NCBI GenBank assembly: GCA_900556055.1
Contig: USNJ01000077.1
Span: forward strand, 1-9,144
Direction: 5' to 3'
DNA from: an uncultured Ruminococcus sp.
GTDB taxonomy: Bacteria > Bacillota > Clostridia > Oscillospirales > Ruminococcaceae
Length of the DNA: 9,144 bases
Each line of letters opens with the position of its first letter. Position 1 is the stretch's first letter. The position numbers and the translations under genes are program-made. Shown in pieces: positions 1 to 6,253 of the stretch. The notes beneath the pieces were generated by a model, which saw only the letters and a program-made list of their open reading frames with translations, made no database searches and was not told where the DNA came from.

Positions 1-1
1 G

Positions 2-277
2 GCGTTTTTGGCGAGTCTTTCTTCAATGCCAGCGCGATCGACGATCTCTTCAGTGGCGGCGAGATACTCAATAACGGCGGCATACTTCAATGCGCCCGCA
101 AAGGAAATTTCCGTTTATGACTATTCGCAGGTAATATTTTCGGCGATAATAGGCATGATAGTATTCGGACAGATGCCCGATATATTCAGCATAGCGGGAT
201 ATATAATCATCTGCGCAATGGCGGTAATAATGTTTATCTGCAGCAAAAAAGCATCGGAAAGGACCGGTAGTCAATGA
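2..277 (+). CDS. EamA/DMT-family transporter, C-terminal fragment (gene runs off the left edge)
   Basis: Only the last ~91 codons are present; the frame is open to the left edge, so the TTG at 8 is not the real start. The stretch TAAYFNAPAKEISVYDYSQ is the conserved run of the last EamA repeat, where an Ala-Pro-Ala turn precedes the final two helices. It is followed by a hydrophobic helix (VIFSAIIGMIVFGQ), a short PD turn and a last helix (IAGYIIICAMAVIMFICS), then a charged tail. This is the usual end of 10-helix drug/metabolite transporters of the inner membrane. The substrate cannot be told. The first ~20 visible residues are less hydrophobic than expected, so the extreme left edge could hold a divergent stretch or a frame error. 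The stop TGA overlaps the next ATG as ATGA. Confidence 0.72.
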   Translation, partial: AFLASLSSMPARSTISSVAARYSITAAYFNAPAKEISVYDYSQVIFSAIIGMIVFGQMPDIFSIAGYIIICAMAVIMFICSKKASERTGSQ

Positions 278-399
278 AACTGAGGGATATAAAGCTGAAA
301 AAAGTGCCGAAGCCGCTGATATTTATATTCTGCGGTCTGTGCCTGCTGACCGGCACGCTCTCGCTGATATTCGGCAGGAAAAAGAAGAAAAAGAAGTGA
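274..399 (+). CDS. Small single-helix membrane protein, 41 aa, coupled to the transporter
   Basis: ATG at 274 overlaps the transporter stop (ATGA), a classic arrangement for translational coupling. The product has 41 residues: a basic N-terminus (MKLRDIKLKKVPKP), one hydrophobic segment at about residues 15-33 (LIFIFCGLCLLTGTLSLIF), and a basic tail GR followed by six lysines. Positive charge on both sides of one helix indicates a small inner-membrane protein. The frame closes two bases before the terminator hairpin, so it is the last gene of the unit. I know no named family for it. It may be a partner or stabiliser of the transporter, or a small independent protein; the role is an inference from position only. 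A chance frame is less likely because of the ATGA junction, the clear helix and the exact fit before the terminator. Confidence 0.6.
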   Translation: MKLRDIKLKKVPKPLIFIFCGLCLLTGTLSLIFGRKKKKKK

Positions 400-441
400 A
401 AAAGCGTCACGGAAGATAAGTTTCTTCCGTGACGCTTTTTT
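399..441. terminator. Bidirectional intrinsic terminator
   Basis: Perfect 12-bp stem GCGTCACGGAAG (404-415) with CTTCCGTGACGC (424-435), extended by A5/T5 on the outside, with an ~8-nt loop. T6 follows on the plus strand and a run of T follows on the minus strand (the As at 399-403). It lies between the stop of the 41-aa gene and the convergent hydrolase stop at 464, so it can end both units. Confidence 0.93.
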
Positions 442-463
442 GCACATTTATAAGAGATCGGCG

Positions 464-1207
464 TTATGCAAGCAGCTCATTCAGCATATCGAGATACTTT
501 TGCGGCTGTTCATTCAGATACTGGACATGACCGCAGTTCGGAATGATGATCTCCCTTATATTTTTAAGATGCTCACTGAGCAGCCTGAACGATTCCTTGG
601 GAATAGGCTCAAATTCGCCCCTTATGCAGACGACGCTGCTGCCGCAGTCTGACAGTCCGCTGCCGATCTTATAGCAGTAGACCTGTTTGCAGACGTTTTT
701 GACAGTTGCTTTTGAAGTGCCTGCGTACATCATGCTGACAACGCTTGTGTTCCCTTTTCCGAACACCATCTCAACAAGCTTGTCGGGGATACTTCCGCCC
801 CTGCGGATATACGATATTCCGATATTGCACATAAACGCAGACATATCCGCATAAAACCGTCCCTTGTTCTGCACACAAGCTCCGTCGAGGATAACTTTTT
901 CCGCCGATATCCTGTTTCTTTCAAGCATACGGACGCAGATCGTCGAACCGAGCGACAGTCCGACCAGCGCATAAACATGACCGCCGAATTCATCGCCTAT
1001 GTATTTTTCGATCTGCTCCGCTTCGGCAGTAAGCGATATAAAATCCTCCGAACCGTCATAATGTCCGTCCAATTTGCAGAGAATGCAGTAAAAATCATTC
1101 TTCATTGTTTTGGCAAGCTTTGAATAGCACGTTTCTGCGGTCGTGCATGAGCCATGCACAAATATTATTGCCCTGCTGTTCTTATCTCCGTATGCGGCAA
1201 ATTCCAT
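464..1207 (-). CDS. Alpha/beta hydrolase-fold protein
   Basis: A 247-residue soluble protein with the alpha/beta hydrolase layout: a strand and oxyanion turn IIFVHGS (residues 14-20), the nucleophile elbow G83-L-S85-L-G87, a late acidic turn RGEFEP (196-201) that supplies Glu instead of the more usual Asp, and a C-terminal NCGHVQYLNEQP with the catalytic His227. The triad would be Ser85, Glu198 or Glu200, and His227. The length is normal for a single-domain esterase or peptidase-like member, and no signal peptide is seen, so it should act in the cytoplasm. The substrate cannot be read from the sequence. The start ATG is preceded by CGGAGG seven bases upstream. It is the second gene of an operon, 16 bp after the ATC-hydrolase-like gene, so the two may act on related small molecules; that is an inference. 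Confidence 0.88.
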   Translation of the reverse strand: MEFAAYGDKNSRAIIFVHGSCTTAETCYSKLAKTMKNDFYCILCKLDGHYDGSEDFISLTAEAEQIEKYIGDEFGGHVYALVGLSLGSTICVRMLERNRISAEKVILDGACVQNKGRFYADMSAFMCNIGISYIRRGGSIPDKLVEMVFGKGNTSVVSMMYAGTSKATVKNVCKQVYCYKIGSGLSDCGSSVVCIRGEFEPIPKESFRLLSEHLKNIREIIIPNCGHVQYLNEQPQKYLDMLNELLA

Positions 1208-1223
1208 GGTAAAACCTCCGATG

Positions 1224-1826
1224 TTATTTCCTGCTGTATCTGAAATCGCAAAGCTCTGCGCCCTCTGCGATCGTTCCCGTCCTTACAAGCTTCATATCCA
1301 TGATATCGGCGAGGACAAAATCCATTCTGCACATATAAGGCGCAAGCTCGGGACAGCCCTCATCATTGTAAAGCTTGCATACCCCGCATTCCCGATAATC
1401 ATAACCAAGCTCGTAATCATCGGTCTTTGTGAGGATATCGACCACCCAGTCGTTCCCGTATTTCCGCTTATGGCTCTCCTCGGACCATTTCAGCCTTGCG
1501 GGCAGCTTCTTCGGATCGAGATAGCTTTCGGCATTTCCCATGGCCTTGTGAAACAGCGATGATGCGCATAAGCCGTCCCTCAGTATCTCGAAATTTTCCT
1601 CGGGGGATCTTCCCGTGCTGCGGACCATGGCGATGAAATATATCCCCATTATGTAGCTTGCAAGGAGCTTTGCTTTGCCTATGTCCTTTGCCCTCGCAGC
1701 GACAGTCTTGTATTCCGAAAGTATCTTCTGCGCCGTTTCCTTGGGAAATCCGCGGTGCTTCAGTTCTGCCTTTACAGCACCGTGATAAAAATTCAAAATC
1801 ACCCATGCATTGACCGAATTTTCCAT
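1224..1826 (-). CDS. L-2-amino-thiazoline-4-carboxylic acid (ATC) hydrolase-family protein
   Basis: A 200-residue protein whose second half has the features I associate with the ATC hydrolase family (Pfam PF14196): the cysteine-rich segment YDYRECGVCKLYNDEGCPEL (142-161) with Cys147, Cys150 and Cys158, then PYMCRMDF (Cys166), and the terminal GAELCDFRY (Cys193). The N-terminal half is helical. The founding enzyme opens the thiazoline ring of ATC on the way to L-cysteine in Pseudomonas. Most family members in gut Clostridia are uncharacterised, so the substrate here is not established. Cysteines at 147, 150, 158, 166 and 193 could bind metal or act in catalysis. AAGGAG sits eight bases before the ATG. 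It is the first gene of a two-gene unit with the alpha/beta hydrolase. No signal peptide. Confidence 0.8.
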   Translation of the reverse strand: MENSVNAWVILNFYHGAVKAELKHRGFPKETAQKILSEYKTVAARAKDIGKAKLLASYIMGIYFIAMVRSTGRSPEENFEILRDGLCASSLFHKAMGNAESYLDPKKLPARLKWSEESHKRKYGNDWVVDILTKTDDYELGYDYRECGVCKLYNDEGCPELAPYMCRMDFVLADIMDMKLVRTGTIAEGAELCDFRYSRK

Positions 1827-1869
1827 TTCAAATTCTCCTTTACAGATAAAATTCCGTTTTCCGAAGCTG

Positions 1870-1892
1870 AGCCGACCTTATGGTGGATCGGC
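1870..1892 (-). promoter_or_regulatory. Stem-loop at the 5' end of the hydrolase operon leader
   Basis: AGCCGA pairs with TCGGCT, with two further G-C pairs beyond a one-base bulge, and a short loop. With a start near 1894 this would be the first structure of the mRNA. On the minus strand it is not followed by T, so it is not a terminator for the operon. On the plus strand it is followed by TTTTT and looks terminator-like, but no plus-strand gene precedes it. Confidence 0.45.
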
Positions 1893-1900
1893 TTTTTACT

Positions 1901-1929
1901 ATATTAGCATATGCTTACTCAATAATCAA
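1901..1929 (-). promoter_or_regulatory. Promoter of the two-gene hydrolase operon, with a palindrome in its spacer
   Basis: Read on the minus strand: -35 TTGATT (1924-1929), a 17-bp spacer, and -10 TAATAT (1901-1906). The 10-bp perfect palindrome AGCATATGCT (1906-1915) lies at the -10/spacer junction, where a bound repressor would block polymerase. The predicted start is near 1894, giving a leader of about 67 nt. Confidence 0.6.
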
Positions 1930-2055
1930 GATTTAATATGTAAAAAATCCCGTACACGATTGTCTGTTATGGCGGCATCATGCCGTTCTAATGTAATTTT
2001 GTGGTAATTAACACAGAAAATATGCGATAAATTTACATTTTTATTTGGAAATGCA

Positions 2056-2084
2056 TTGCATAAATAGGAAAATTGTGCTATAAT
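2056..2084 (+). promoter_or_regulatory. Promoter of the lipoprotein gene
   Basis: -35 TTGCAT (2056-2061), a 17-bp spacer, and a perfect -10 TATAAT (2079-2084) preceded by TGC, giving an extended -10. The predicted start is near 2091. An AAGGA ribosome site at 2111-2115 lies 11 bases before the ATG. Confidence 0.8.
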
Positions 2085-2126
2085 CAGAGAAATAATTAAA
2101 ATATAGTTGAAAGGACTGCTATAATT

Positions 2127-3023
2127 ATGTTTAAAAAATTTCTTTGTGGTTTGATGGTGGCTGTGTCTGTTATAAGCCTGATAGGATGTTCTTCGGGTAA
2201 TGAAGAAGCAGTATCATCTGAAAGCATAATAAAAGAAACAACTCTGCCTGAAACAACTTCCGAAACAGAGACAGAAACCACAATGAAGAAACCCAAATTA
2301 ACTAAGGAGGAAAAAGTACAGCAAATTTTTGATGATGCAGATGCTGCTGCTGAAACAGCAACTGAGGAAGATTTGAATGATGCTGTAAAATGGTTTAAGA
2401 ATAATATAGAGTATATTTTAAATAATAATCCTAAAATGGAAGAGGCACTATATTATGGACGGCTGCTGAGAGTAAAAAATCTTGATACAGGAAATACATA
2501 TGAAAAAATAGGAATATATGCTTTAGATACGGTAAAGCCTGTTTATCTTGGAGACGCTTTGAAAAAAGATGAAACGACAAGTGAAAACCTGTCTCAGTTA
2601 AGAAATTGGTTGGGACTGCCCAGTGAAAAGCCATCAAGTACCACAACAACTTCCGGCAGCACATATGCGCAAACCCCGAAAATGACACGTTCAGATCTTT
2701 TGATTGCAATTAAAGCTATAATTAACAGCAATTTTGACGATGCAAGCGTTACATATGATGAAGATACGGATTGCTATTATGTTACTATTAATCAGGCGGG
2801 AATTGCCGAAGGCGTATACTTTATCCAGCAGGGGATAAATCCTAAGTCAGATTGGACTAATGTTAAAACCAGCATGGTCTCCCTTTGCAATTCTACACAA
2901 AAATCAGTTAAAGAAGCAGGCTATTCTTCAAGTGTAACCTATTCAATACTGAATAATCAGAATACGTCAAAGCAATTGCTTGTAATCTGCAACGGCGTTG
3001 TAATTTATGATGTTTTGGAATAA
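2127..3023 (+). CDS. Secreted lipoprotein of unknown function
   Basis: 298 residues. MFKK plus a hydrophobic core leads to the lipobox L18-I19-G20-C21, so the mature protein is lipid-anchored at Cys21 on the outer face of the membrane. Residues 22-52 form a Ser/Thr/Glu-rich tether. A helical domain at about 57-165 contains NNPKMEEALYYGRLL and TVKPVYLGDALKKD. A second Ser/Thr-rich linker at about 167-182 leads to a mixed alpha/beta C-terminal domain (185-298) ending in LLVICNGVVIYDVLE. The two-domain pattern resembles uncharacterised lipoproteins of Clostridia, but I cannot name a family. Its codons are AT-rich (AAA, ATA, TTT, AAT), unlike the strongly GC-ending codons of the phosphorylase downstream, which suggests low expression or a different origin. 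It has its own promoter and terminator, so it is monocistronic. Confidence 0.88.
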   Translation: MFKKFLCGLMVAVSVISLIGCSSGNEEAVSSESIIKETTLPETTSETETETTMKKPKLTKEEKVQQIFDDADAAAETATEEDLNDAVKWFKNNIEYILNNNPKMEEALYYGRLLRVKNLDTGNTYEKIGIYALDTVKPVYLGDALKKDETTSENLSQLRNWLGLPSEKPSSTTTTSGSTYAQTPKMTRSDLLIAIKAIINSNFDDASVTYDEDTDCYYVTINQAGIAEGVYFIQQGINPKSDWTNVKTSMVSLCNSTQKSVKEAGYSSSVTYSILNNQNTSKQLLVICNGVVIYDVLE

Positions 3024-3039
3024 TTTCAGATAATGCAGT

Positions 3040-3072
3040 AAGGCGCAGTTGATTTTTCAGCTGTGCCTTTTT
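3040..3072 (+). terminator. Intrinsic terminator of the lipoprotein gene
   Basis: 12-bp stem with two G-U pairs: AAGGCGCAGTTG (3040-3051) with CAGCTGTGCCTT (3058-3069), a 6-nt loop, and T5 (3068-3072). It starts 17 bases after the stop and insulates the phosphorylase promoter. Confidence 0.88.
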
Positions 3073-3106
3073 GCGGGTATAATGGTATCCAGCAATCCCA
3101 AATGTA

Positions 3107-3144
3107 AACTTTTTTCTCTTAAACGATTAACCATGAAAAAAGTT
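3107..3144. promoter_or_regulatory. Candidate operator: nested inverted repeat upstream of the phosphorylase promoter
   Basis: Perfect 10-bp arms AACTTTTTTC (3107-3116) and GAAAAAAGTT (3135-3144) flank an 18-bp core. The core contains TTAAACGATTAA (3119-3130), a near-palindrome matching at 5 of 6 pairs about a central CG, the hallmark of LacI-family operators. The site centres about 66 bp before the predicted transcription start, which would suit an activator or a distal repressor site. The arms are too AT-rich to form a terminator. Confidence 0.45.
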
Positions 3145-3155
3145 ATCGGGGGGAC

Positions 3156-3184
3156 TTGAAAAAATCTCTCCGTGATGGTACAAT
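3156..3184 (+). promoter_or_regulatory. Promoter of the cellobiose phosphorylase gene
   Basis: -35 TTGAAA (3156-3161), a 17-bp spacer, and -10 TACAAT (3179-3184) preceded by TGG (extended -10). The predicted start is near 3191, leaving a leader of about 77 nt. The gene's own ribosome site is AAAGGAAG at 3252-3259. Confidence 0.78.
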
Positions 3185-3202
3185 GTATTTATTATGTGTA
3201 TG

Positions 3203-3240
3203 TCGGAGAGGAAAGATGAAAACCTTTTCATCTCCTCCGA
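3203..3240 (+). promoter_or_regulatory. Leader hairpin of the phosphorylase mRNA
   Basis: TCGGAG (3203-3208) pairs with CTCCGA (3235-3240), and GATGAAA (3215-3221) pairs with TTTCATC at the top, with a small internal loop between them and an ~4-nt apical loop. There is no T tail, so it is not a terminator. The 5' arm holds a Shine-Dalgarno-like GGAGAGG and an ATG; the 3' arm TCTCCTCC looks like the 3' end of 16S rRNA. It could stabilise the 5' end or control ribosome entry. Confidence 0.6.
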
Positions 3241-3293
3241 AATCTATCTCGAAAGGAAGTATATCCCATGAACTACGGTCATTTCGATCTTAA
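3216..3293 (+). other. Possible 25-codon leader reading frame overlapping the phosphorylase start
   Basis: ATG at 3216 follows GGAGAGG at a spacing of 4, a better ribosome site than that of the main gene. The frame encodes a Ser- and Lys-rich 25-residue peptide (MKTFSSPPKSISKGS...) and ends with TAA at 3291-3293, 26 bases inside the phosphorylase gene in another frame. Its start lies within the leader hairpin. It may be a translated regulatory frame or chance; nothing in the peptide shows a function. Confidence 0.25.
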
Positions 3294-5664
3294 GAACAAG
3301 GAATATGTTATCACAAACCCCGCAACTCCCGCACCTTGGGCTAACTATCTCGGTTCTCCCGAATACGGTGCTATTATCTCCAACAACGCAGGCGGCTACA
3401 GCTTCGTAAAGAGCGGCGCAAACGGACGTGTTATCCGCTATCGCTTCAACTCCGTTGCTGTCGATCAGCCGGGACGCTATGTCTACATCAAGGATAATGA
3501 AACAGGCGAATACTGGTCAGGCTCATGGGCTCCCGTATGTAAGCCCCTTGAGGATTACAAGAGCGAATGCCGTCACGGTACAGCTTACACCGTTATCACT
3601 TCCGAATATAAGAAGATCAAGTCCGAAGTGACTTATTATGTCCCCAAGGACGCTACTTATGAGGTATGGGCTGCCAAGATCACAAACAACGATACAAAGC
3701 CAAGAAAGCTTTCCGTTACAGGCTACTGCGAATTCGTAAATGACCCGAACTATGAGCAGGATCAGGTCAACCTCCAGTACACACTGTTCATCACACGCAC
3801 ATATTTCAAGAAAAACTACATCCATCAGATGCAGAATGAAGTATATAACTCCAAAACAGGACGTTTTCTCGGCCTTGCAGGCGCTAAGGCAGATGCATTC
3901 TGCGGCGACCGTGATGCTTTCGTAGGATCTTACAGAAGCTACGCTAACCCCAAGGGCATCGAAGAGGGTCTGAAGGGCAGCCTGAACTACAACACAAACT
4001 CCTGCGGCGCACTCCAGAGCGATATCGTTCTTCAGCCCGGTGAGTCCAAGGTGCTCACATATGTTCTCGGCGGCCCTAAGACTGATGATGAGATCACATC
4101 AATCATCTCCAAGTATGAGAAGGCAGGCACTGTTGAGAAGGAAGTTGAGGAGCTGAAGAACTACTGGCACGAAAAGCTCGATAACTTCCAGGTTGAAACT
4201 CCCGATGAGGATTTCAACAACATGATAAACGTATGGAACGCTTACAACTGCTTTATCACATTCATCTGGTCAAGAGCTGCTTCCTTCCAGTACTGCGGTC
4301 TGAGAAACGGCTTCGGCTACCGTGATACGGTTCAGGATATCCAGGGCGTTATCCATCTTGCTCCCGAAATGGCTAAGAAGCAGATCGTATTCATGCTTTC
4401 CGCTCAGGTAACAAACGGAGCAGGTCTGCCCCTTGTTAAGTATACTCACAATGCAGGTCACGAAAATCACCCCGATGAGAACGACGAGAACACAGCATAT
4501 GCAAAGGAAACAGGACATCCTTCCTACCGTGCAGATGATGCTCTCTGGCTGTTCCCCACAGTTTACAAGTACATCTCCGAGAGCGGCGATATCGCATTCC
4601 TCGACGAGGAGATCTCCTACGCTAACGACGGCGAAAAGGGCACTGTTTACGATCACCTGAAGAGAGCTGTCATGTTCTCCATGAACCACCTCGGCAACCA
4701 CGGCATGCCCGCAGGTCTGCACGCTGACTGGAACGATTGCCTCCGTCTTGGCAAGAAGGGTGAGTCCACATTCGTTGCATTCCAGCTCGTTTATGCTGTA
4801 AAGATCCTCAGACAGTATGCTGAAAAGAAGAATGATACCGAGTACATCAAGTACCTCGACGAAGTTAAGCAGAAGCTCGATGAGATCCTTGCTGCTTGCT
4901 GGAATGAGGACAGATGGATCAGAGGCTATAAGGAAGACGGAACCGTTATCGGTCAGAGAACAGATCCCGAGGCAAATATGTGGCTCAATCCTCAGTCCTG
5001 GTCGGTTATCTCCGGATTTGCAAGCGAAGCACAGGCTAAGCTCGCTATGGACAGCGTAGAAAGAGAGCTGAACACTCCTTACGGCGCAATGGTTATGTAT
5101 CCTCCTTATGTTGAGCATGGCTTTGACGGCGCTCTTATGCAGTGCTTCAACAAATGCACAAAGGAAAACGCAGGTATCTTCTCTCAGCCTCAGGGCTGGC
5201 TGATCCTTGCAGAGTCCCTGCTCGGACACGGTAACCGTGCATACAAGTACTGGAAGGAAGCTTCTCCCGCAACATACAACGACAACGCTGAGCACAGATG
5301 CCTTGAGCCGTACGTTTACGGTCAGTTCGTTGAGGGTAAGGACAGCCCGTTCGCAGGCCGTGCACACGTGCATTGGCTGACAGGTACTGCATCCACCGTA
5401 ATGGTTGGTACAGTTGAGGGTATCCTCGGTATGCGTCCTAACGCTGACGGTCTTAACATCAATCCTTCCATCTCCTCCGAGTGGAACGGTCTTAAGATCC
5501 GCAAGAGCTTCAGAGGCAAGAAGCTCGACATCACAGTTGACAACTCCGCACACGTTGAAAGCGGCGTTAAGGAGCTGTTCCTGAACGGCGAAAAGCTCGA
5601 AGGCTGCTTCGTTCCCGCTGACAAGCTCAAGGATACAAACGAGATCAAGGTTGTTCTCGGCTGA
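3268..5664 (+). CDS. cbp: Cellobiose phosphorylase (glycoside hydrolase family 94)
   Basis: Cytoplasmic enzyme that splits cellobiose with phosphate into alpha-glucose 1-phosphate and glucose, saving ATP when imported cellobiose is used. The 798 residues have no signal peptide and match the ~800-residue size of cellobiose phosphorylases; cellodextrin phosphorylases are longer. The N-terminus MNYGHFDLKNKEYVITNPAT begins the family's beta-sandwich domain. A linker at about 280-315 leads to the (alpha/alpha)6 catalytic barrel. There I see GLRNGFGYRDTVQDIQG (344-360) for substrate binding, the catalytic acid Asp490 in GLHADWNDCL (483-492), EPYVYGQF (680-687), and the phosphate-site loop HWLTGTAS (702-709). 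All key residues are intact. Codons are strongly biased to AAG, AAC, GAC/GAG and CTC/CTT, which suggests high expression. It is monocistronic, with its own promoter and terminator. Confidence 0.96.
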   Translation: MNYGHFDLKNKEYVITNPATPAPWANYLGSPEYGAIISNNAGGYSFVKSGANGRVIRYRFNSVAVDQPGRYVYIKDNETGEYWSGSWAPVCKPLEDYKSECRHGTAYTVITSEYKKIKSEVTYYVPKDATYEVWAAKITNNDTKPRKLSVTGYCEFVNDPNYEQDQVNLQYTLFITRTYFKKNYIHQMQNEVYNSKTGRFLGLAGAKADAFCGDRDAFVGSYRSYANPKGIEEGLKGSLNYNTNSCGALQSDIVLQPGESKVLTYVLGGPKTDDEITSIISKYEKAGTVEKEVEELKNYWHEKLDNFQVETPDEDFNNMINVWNAYNCFITFIWSRAASFQYCGLRNGFGYRDTVQDIQGVIHLAPEMAKKQIVFMLSAQVTNGAGLPLVKYTHNAGHENHPDENDENTAYAKETGHPSYRADDALWLFPTVYKYISESGDIAFLDEEISYANDGEKGTVYDHLKRAVMFSMNHLGNHGMPAGLHADWNDCLRLGKKGESTFVAFQLVYAVKILRQYAEKKNDTEYIKYLDEVKQKLDEILAACWNEDRWIRGYKEDGTVIGQRTDPEANMWLNPQSWSVISGFASEAQAKLAMDSVERELNTPYGAMVMYPPYVEHGFDGALMQCFNKCTKENAGIFSQPQGWLILAESLLGHGNRAYKYWKEASPATYNDNAEHRCLEPYVYGQFVEGKDSPFAGRAHVHWLTGTASTVMVGTVEGILGMRPNADGLNINPSISSEWNGLKIRKSFRGKKLDITVDNSAHVESGVKELFLNGEKLEGCFVPADKLKDTNEIKVVLG

Positions 5665-5689
5665 TTATCCGCTTATAATGTCTGATATT

Positions 5690-5724
5690 CTCCCTCTCTG
5701 CTGCGGCGGAGGGGGAGTTTTTTT
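5690..5724 (+). terminator. Intrinsic terminator of the phosphorylase gene
   Basis: 9-bp stem CTCCCTCTC (5690-5698) with GAGGGGGAG (5709-5717), one G-U pair, then T7 (5718-5724). It lies 25 bases after the stop. Confidence 0.92.
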
Positions 5725-5744
5725 GTCTGCGGATGTTGACATTT

Positions 5745-5766
5745 CGGGGGATATGGAAATCTCCCG
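5745..5766. repeat. Short hairpin between two convergent terminators
   Basis: CGGGGGAT (5745-5752) pairs with ATCTCCCG (5759-5766) with one G-U pair and a 6-nt loop. There is no T tail on either strand. It overlaps the left copy of the imperfect repeat at 5752-5785. Confidence 0.4.
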
Positions 5767-5785
5767 CTGTAAAAACTGCGTATAT
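5752..5785. repeat. Imperfect direct repeat, copy A (downstream of hicB)
   Basis: Aligns with 6254-6286. About 26 of 34 columns are identical; the seven substitutions are all transitions and there is one gap. Copy A lies beyond the hicB terminator; copy B lies just after hicA. The pattern was found by eye and may be a decayed repeat or partly chance. Confidence 0.4.
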
Positions 5786-5793
5786 GGTTGGTG

Positions 5794-5830
5794 AAAAAAA
5801 CGTCCCCCGCAATATTTTGCAGAGGACGTT
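5794..5830 (-). terminator. Intrinsic terminator of the hicA-hicB operon
   Basis: Read on the minus strand: AACGTCCTCTGC (5819-5830) pairs over 12 bp, with two G-U pairs, with GCGGGGGACGTT (5799-5810); the loop is 8 nt and T7 follows (5794-5800, including the end of the stem). It starts only 3 bases after the hicB stop. Confidence 0.92.
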
Positions 5831-5833
5831 ATC

Positions 5834-6196
5834 TTATATGTGATGCCTTGCGTTGTTCTGCGAGAGCAGGTAGATGCAATACTGGTTCATGCTTATCCCT
5901 TCGGCTTTCGCTTGCTCTGAAAGCTGCTTATGAAGCGTTTTCGGCAGACGCAGCTTGAACTGCCCCGAATAATCGTCTGCCGGTACAGGTTCGGGGATAG
6001 GTATGCCGCTTTCAAGGGCTGCGGACAGCCATTCCTTTTTTGCATCTTCGGCATTCCTTACAGCCGATTCTATCGTGTCCCCGCAGGTAAGGCAGCCGGG
6101 AAGCTCGGGGAACGATGCTGCGTATCCGCCTTCGTCAGTGTCGGGTGTGATCTCGATCCTGAAGGGGATATTCATGTAATAATCAAGGTCTTTCAT
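5834..6196 (-). CDS. hicB: HicB-family antitoxin with C-terminal ribbon-helix-helix domain
   Basis: 120 residues in two parts. The N-terminal HicB fold (about 8-65) carries the hallmark DEGGYAASFPELPGCLTCGDT, followed by a helix EDAKKEWLSAALESG; this part binds and blocks HicA. The C-terminal part, FKLRLPKTLHKQLSEQAKAEG and ISMNQYCIYLLSQ (about 79-113), is a ribbon-helix-helix of the Arc/CopG type that binds the operon's own promoter. The length is normal and the protein looks intact. GAGG lies six bases before the ATG. It follows hicA by 88 bp, a longer gap than is common in this family, and ends directly in a terminator. Autoregulation through the direct repeats at 6568-6588 is inferred from family behaviour. 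Confidence 0.93.
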   Translation of the reverse strand: MKDLDYYMNIPFRIEITPDTDEGGYAASFPELPGCLTCGDTIESAVRNAEDAKKEWLSAALESGIPIPEPVPADDYSGQFKLRLPKTLHKQLSEQAKAEGISMNQYCIYLLSQNNARHHI

Positions 6197-6253
6197 GGCT
6201 TTCCTCGCTTTCTATCAGGTCTTTGACCATTCAATACTAAAAATACATTGAAT

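Larger units (their letters stand above)
1827..2126. other. Divergent intergenic region, AT-rich
   Basis: This 300-bp spacer separates the leftward hydrolase operon from the rightward lipoprotein gene and carries both promoters. Between about 1930 and 2055 I see only AT-rich sequence and a very short inverted repeat, CGGCA/TGCCG at 1973-1985. There is no convincing gene, RNA or insertion-sequence remnant. Confidence 0.7.

Noticed and set aside
1143..1562. 139-codon plus-strand frame across the hydrolase operon
   Set aside because: Antisense to two genes with good motifs and ribosome sites.
1810..2007. 65-codon plus-strand frame in the divergent spacer
   Set aside because: It crosses a promoter and a leader hairpin, with no ribosome site and an implausible composition.
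4270..5553. 427-codon open frame on the minus strand inside cbp
   Set aside because: It lies fully antisense to a clear GH94 gene with intact motifs. The open frame follows from cbp's strong codon bias, and the product (runs of Val, Leu, Cys) fits no family.
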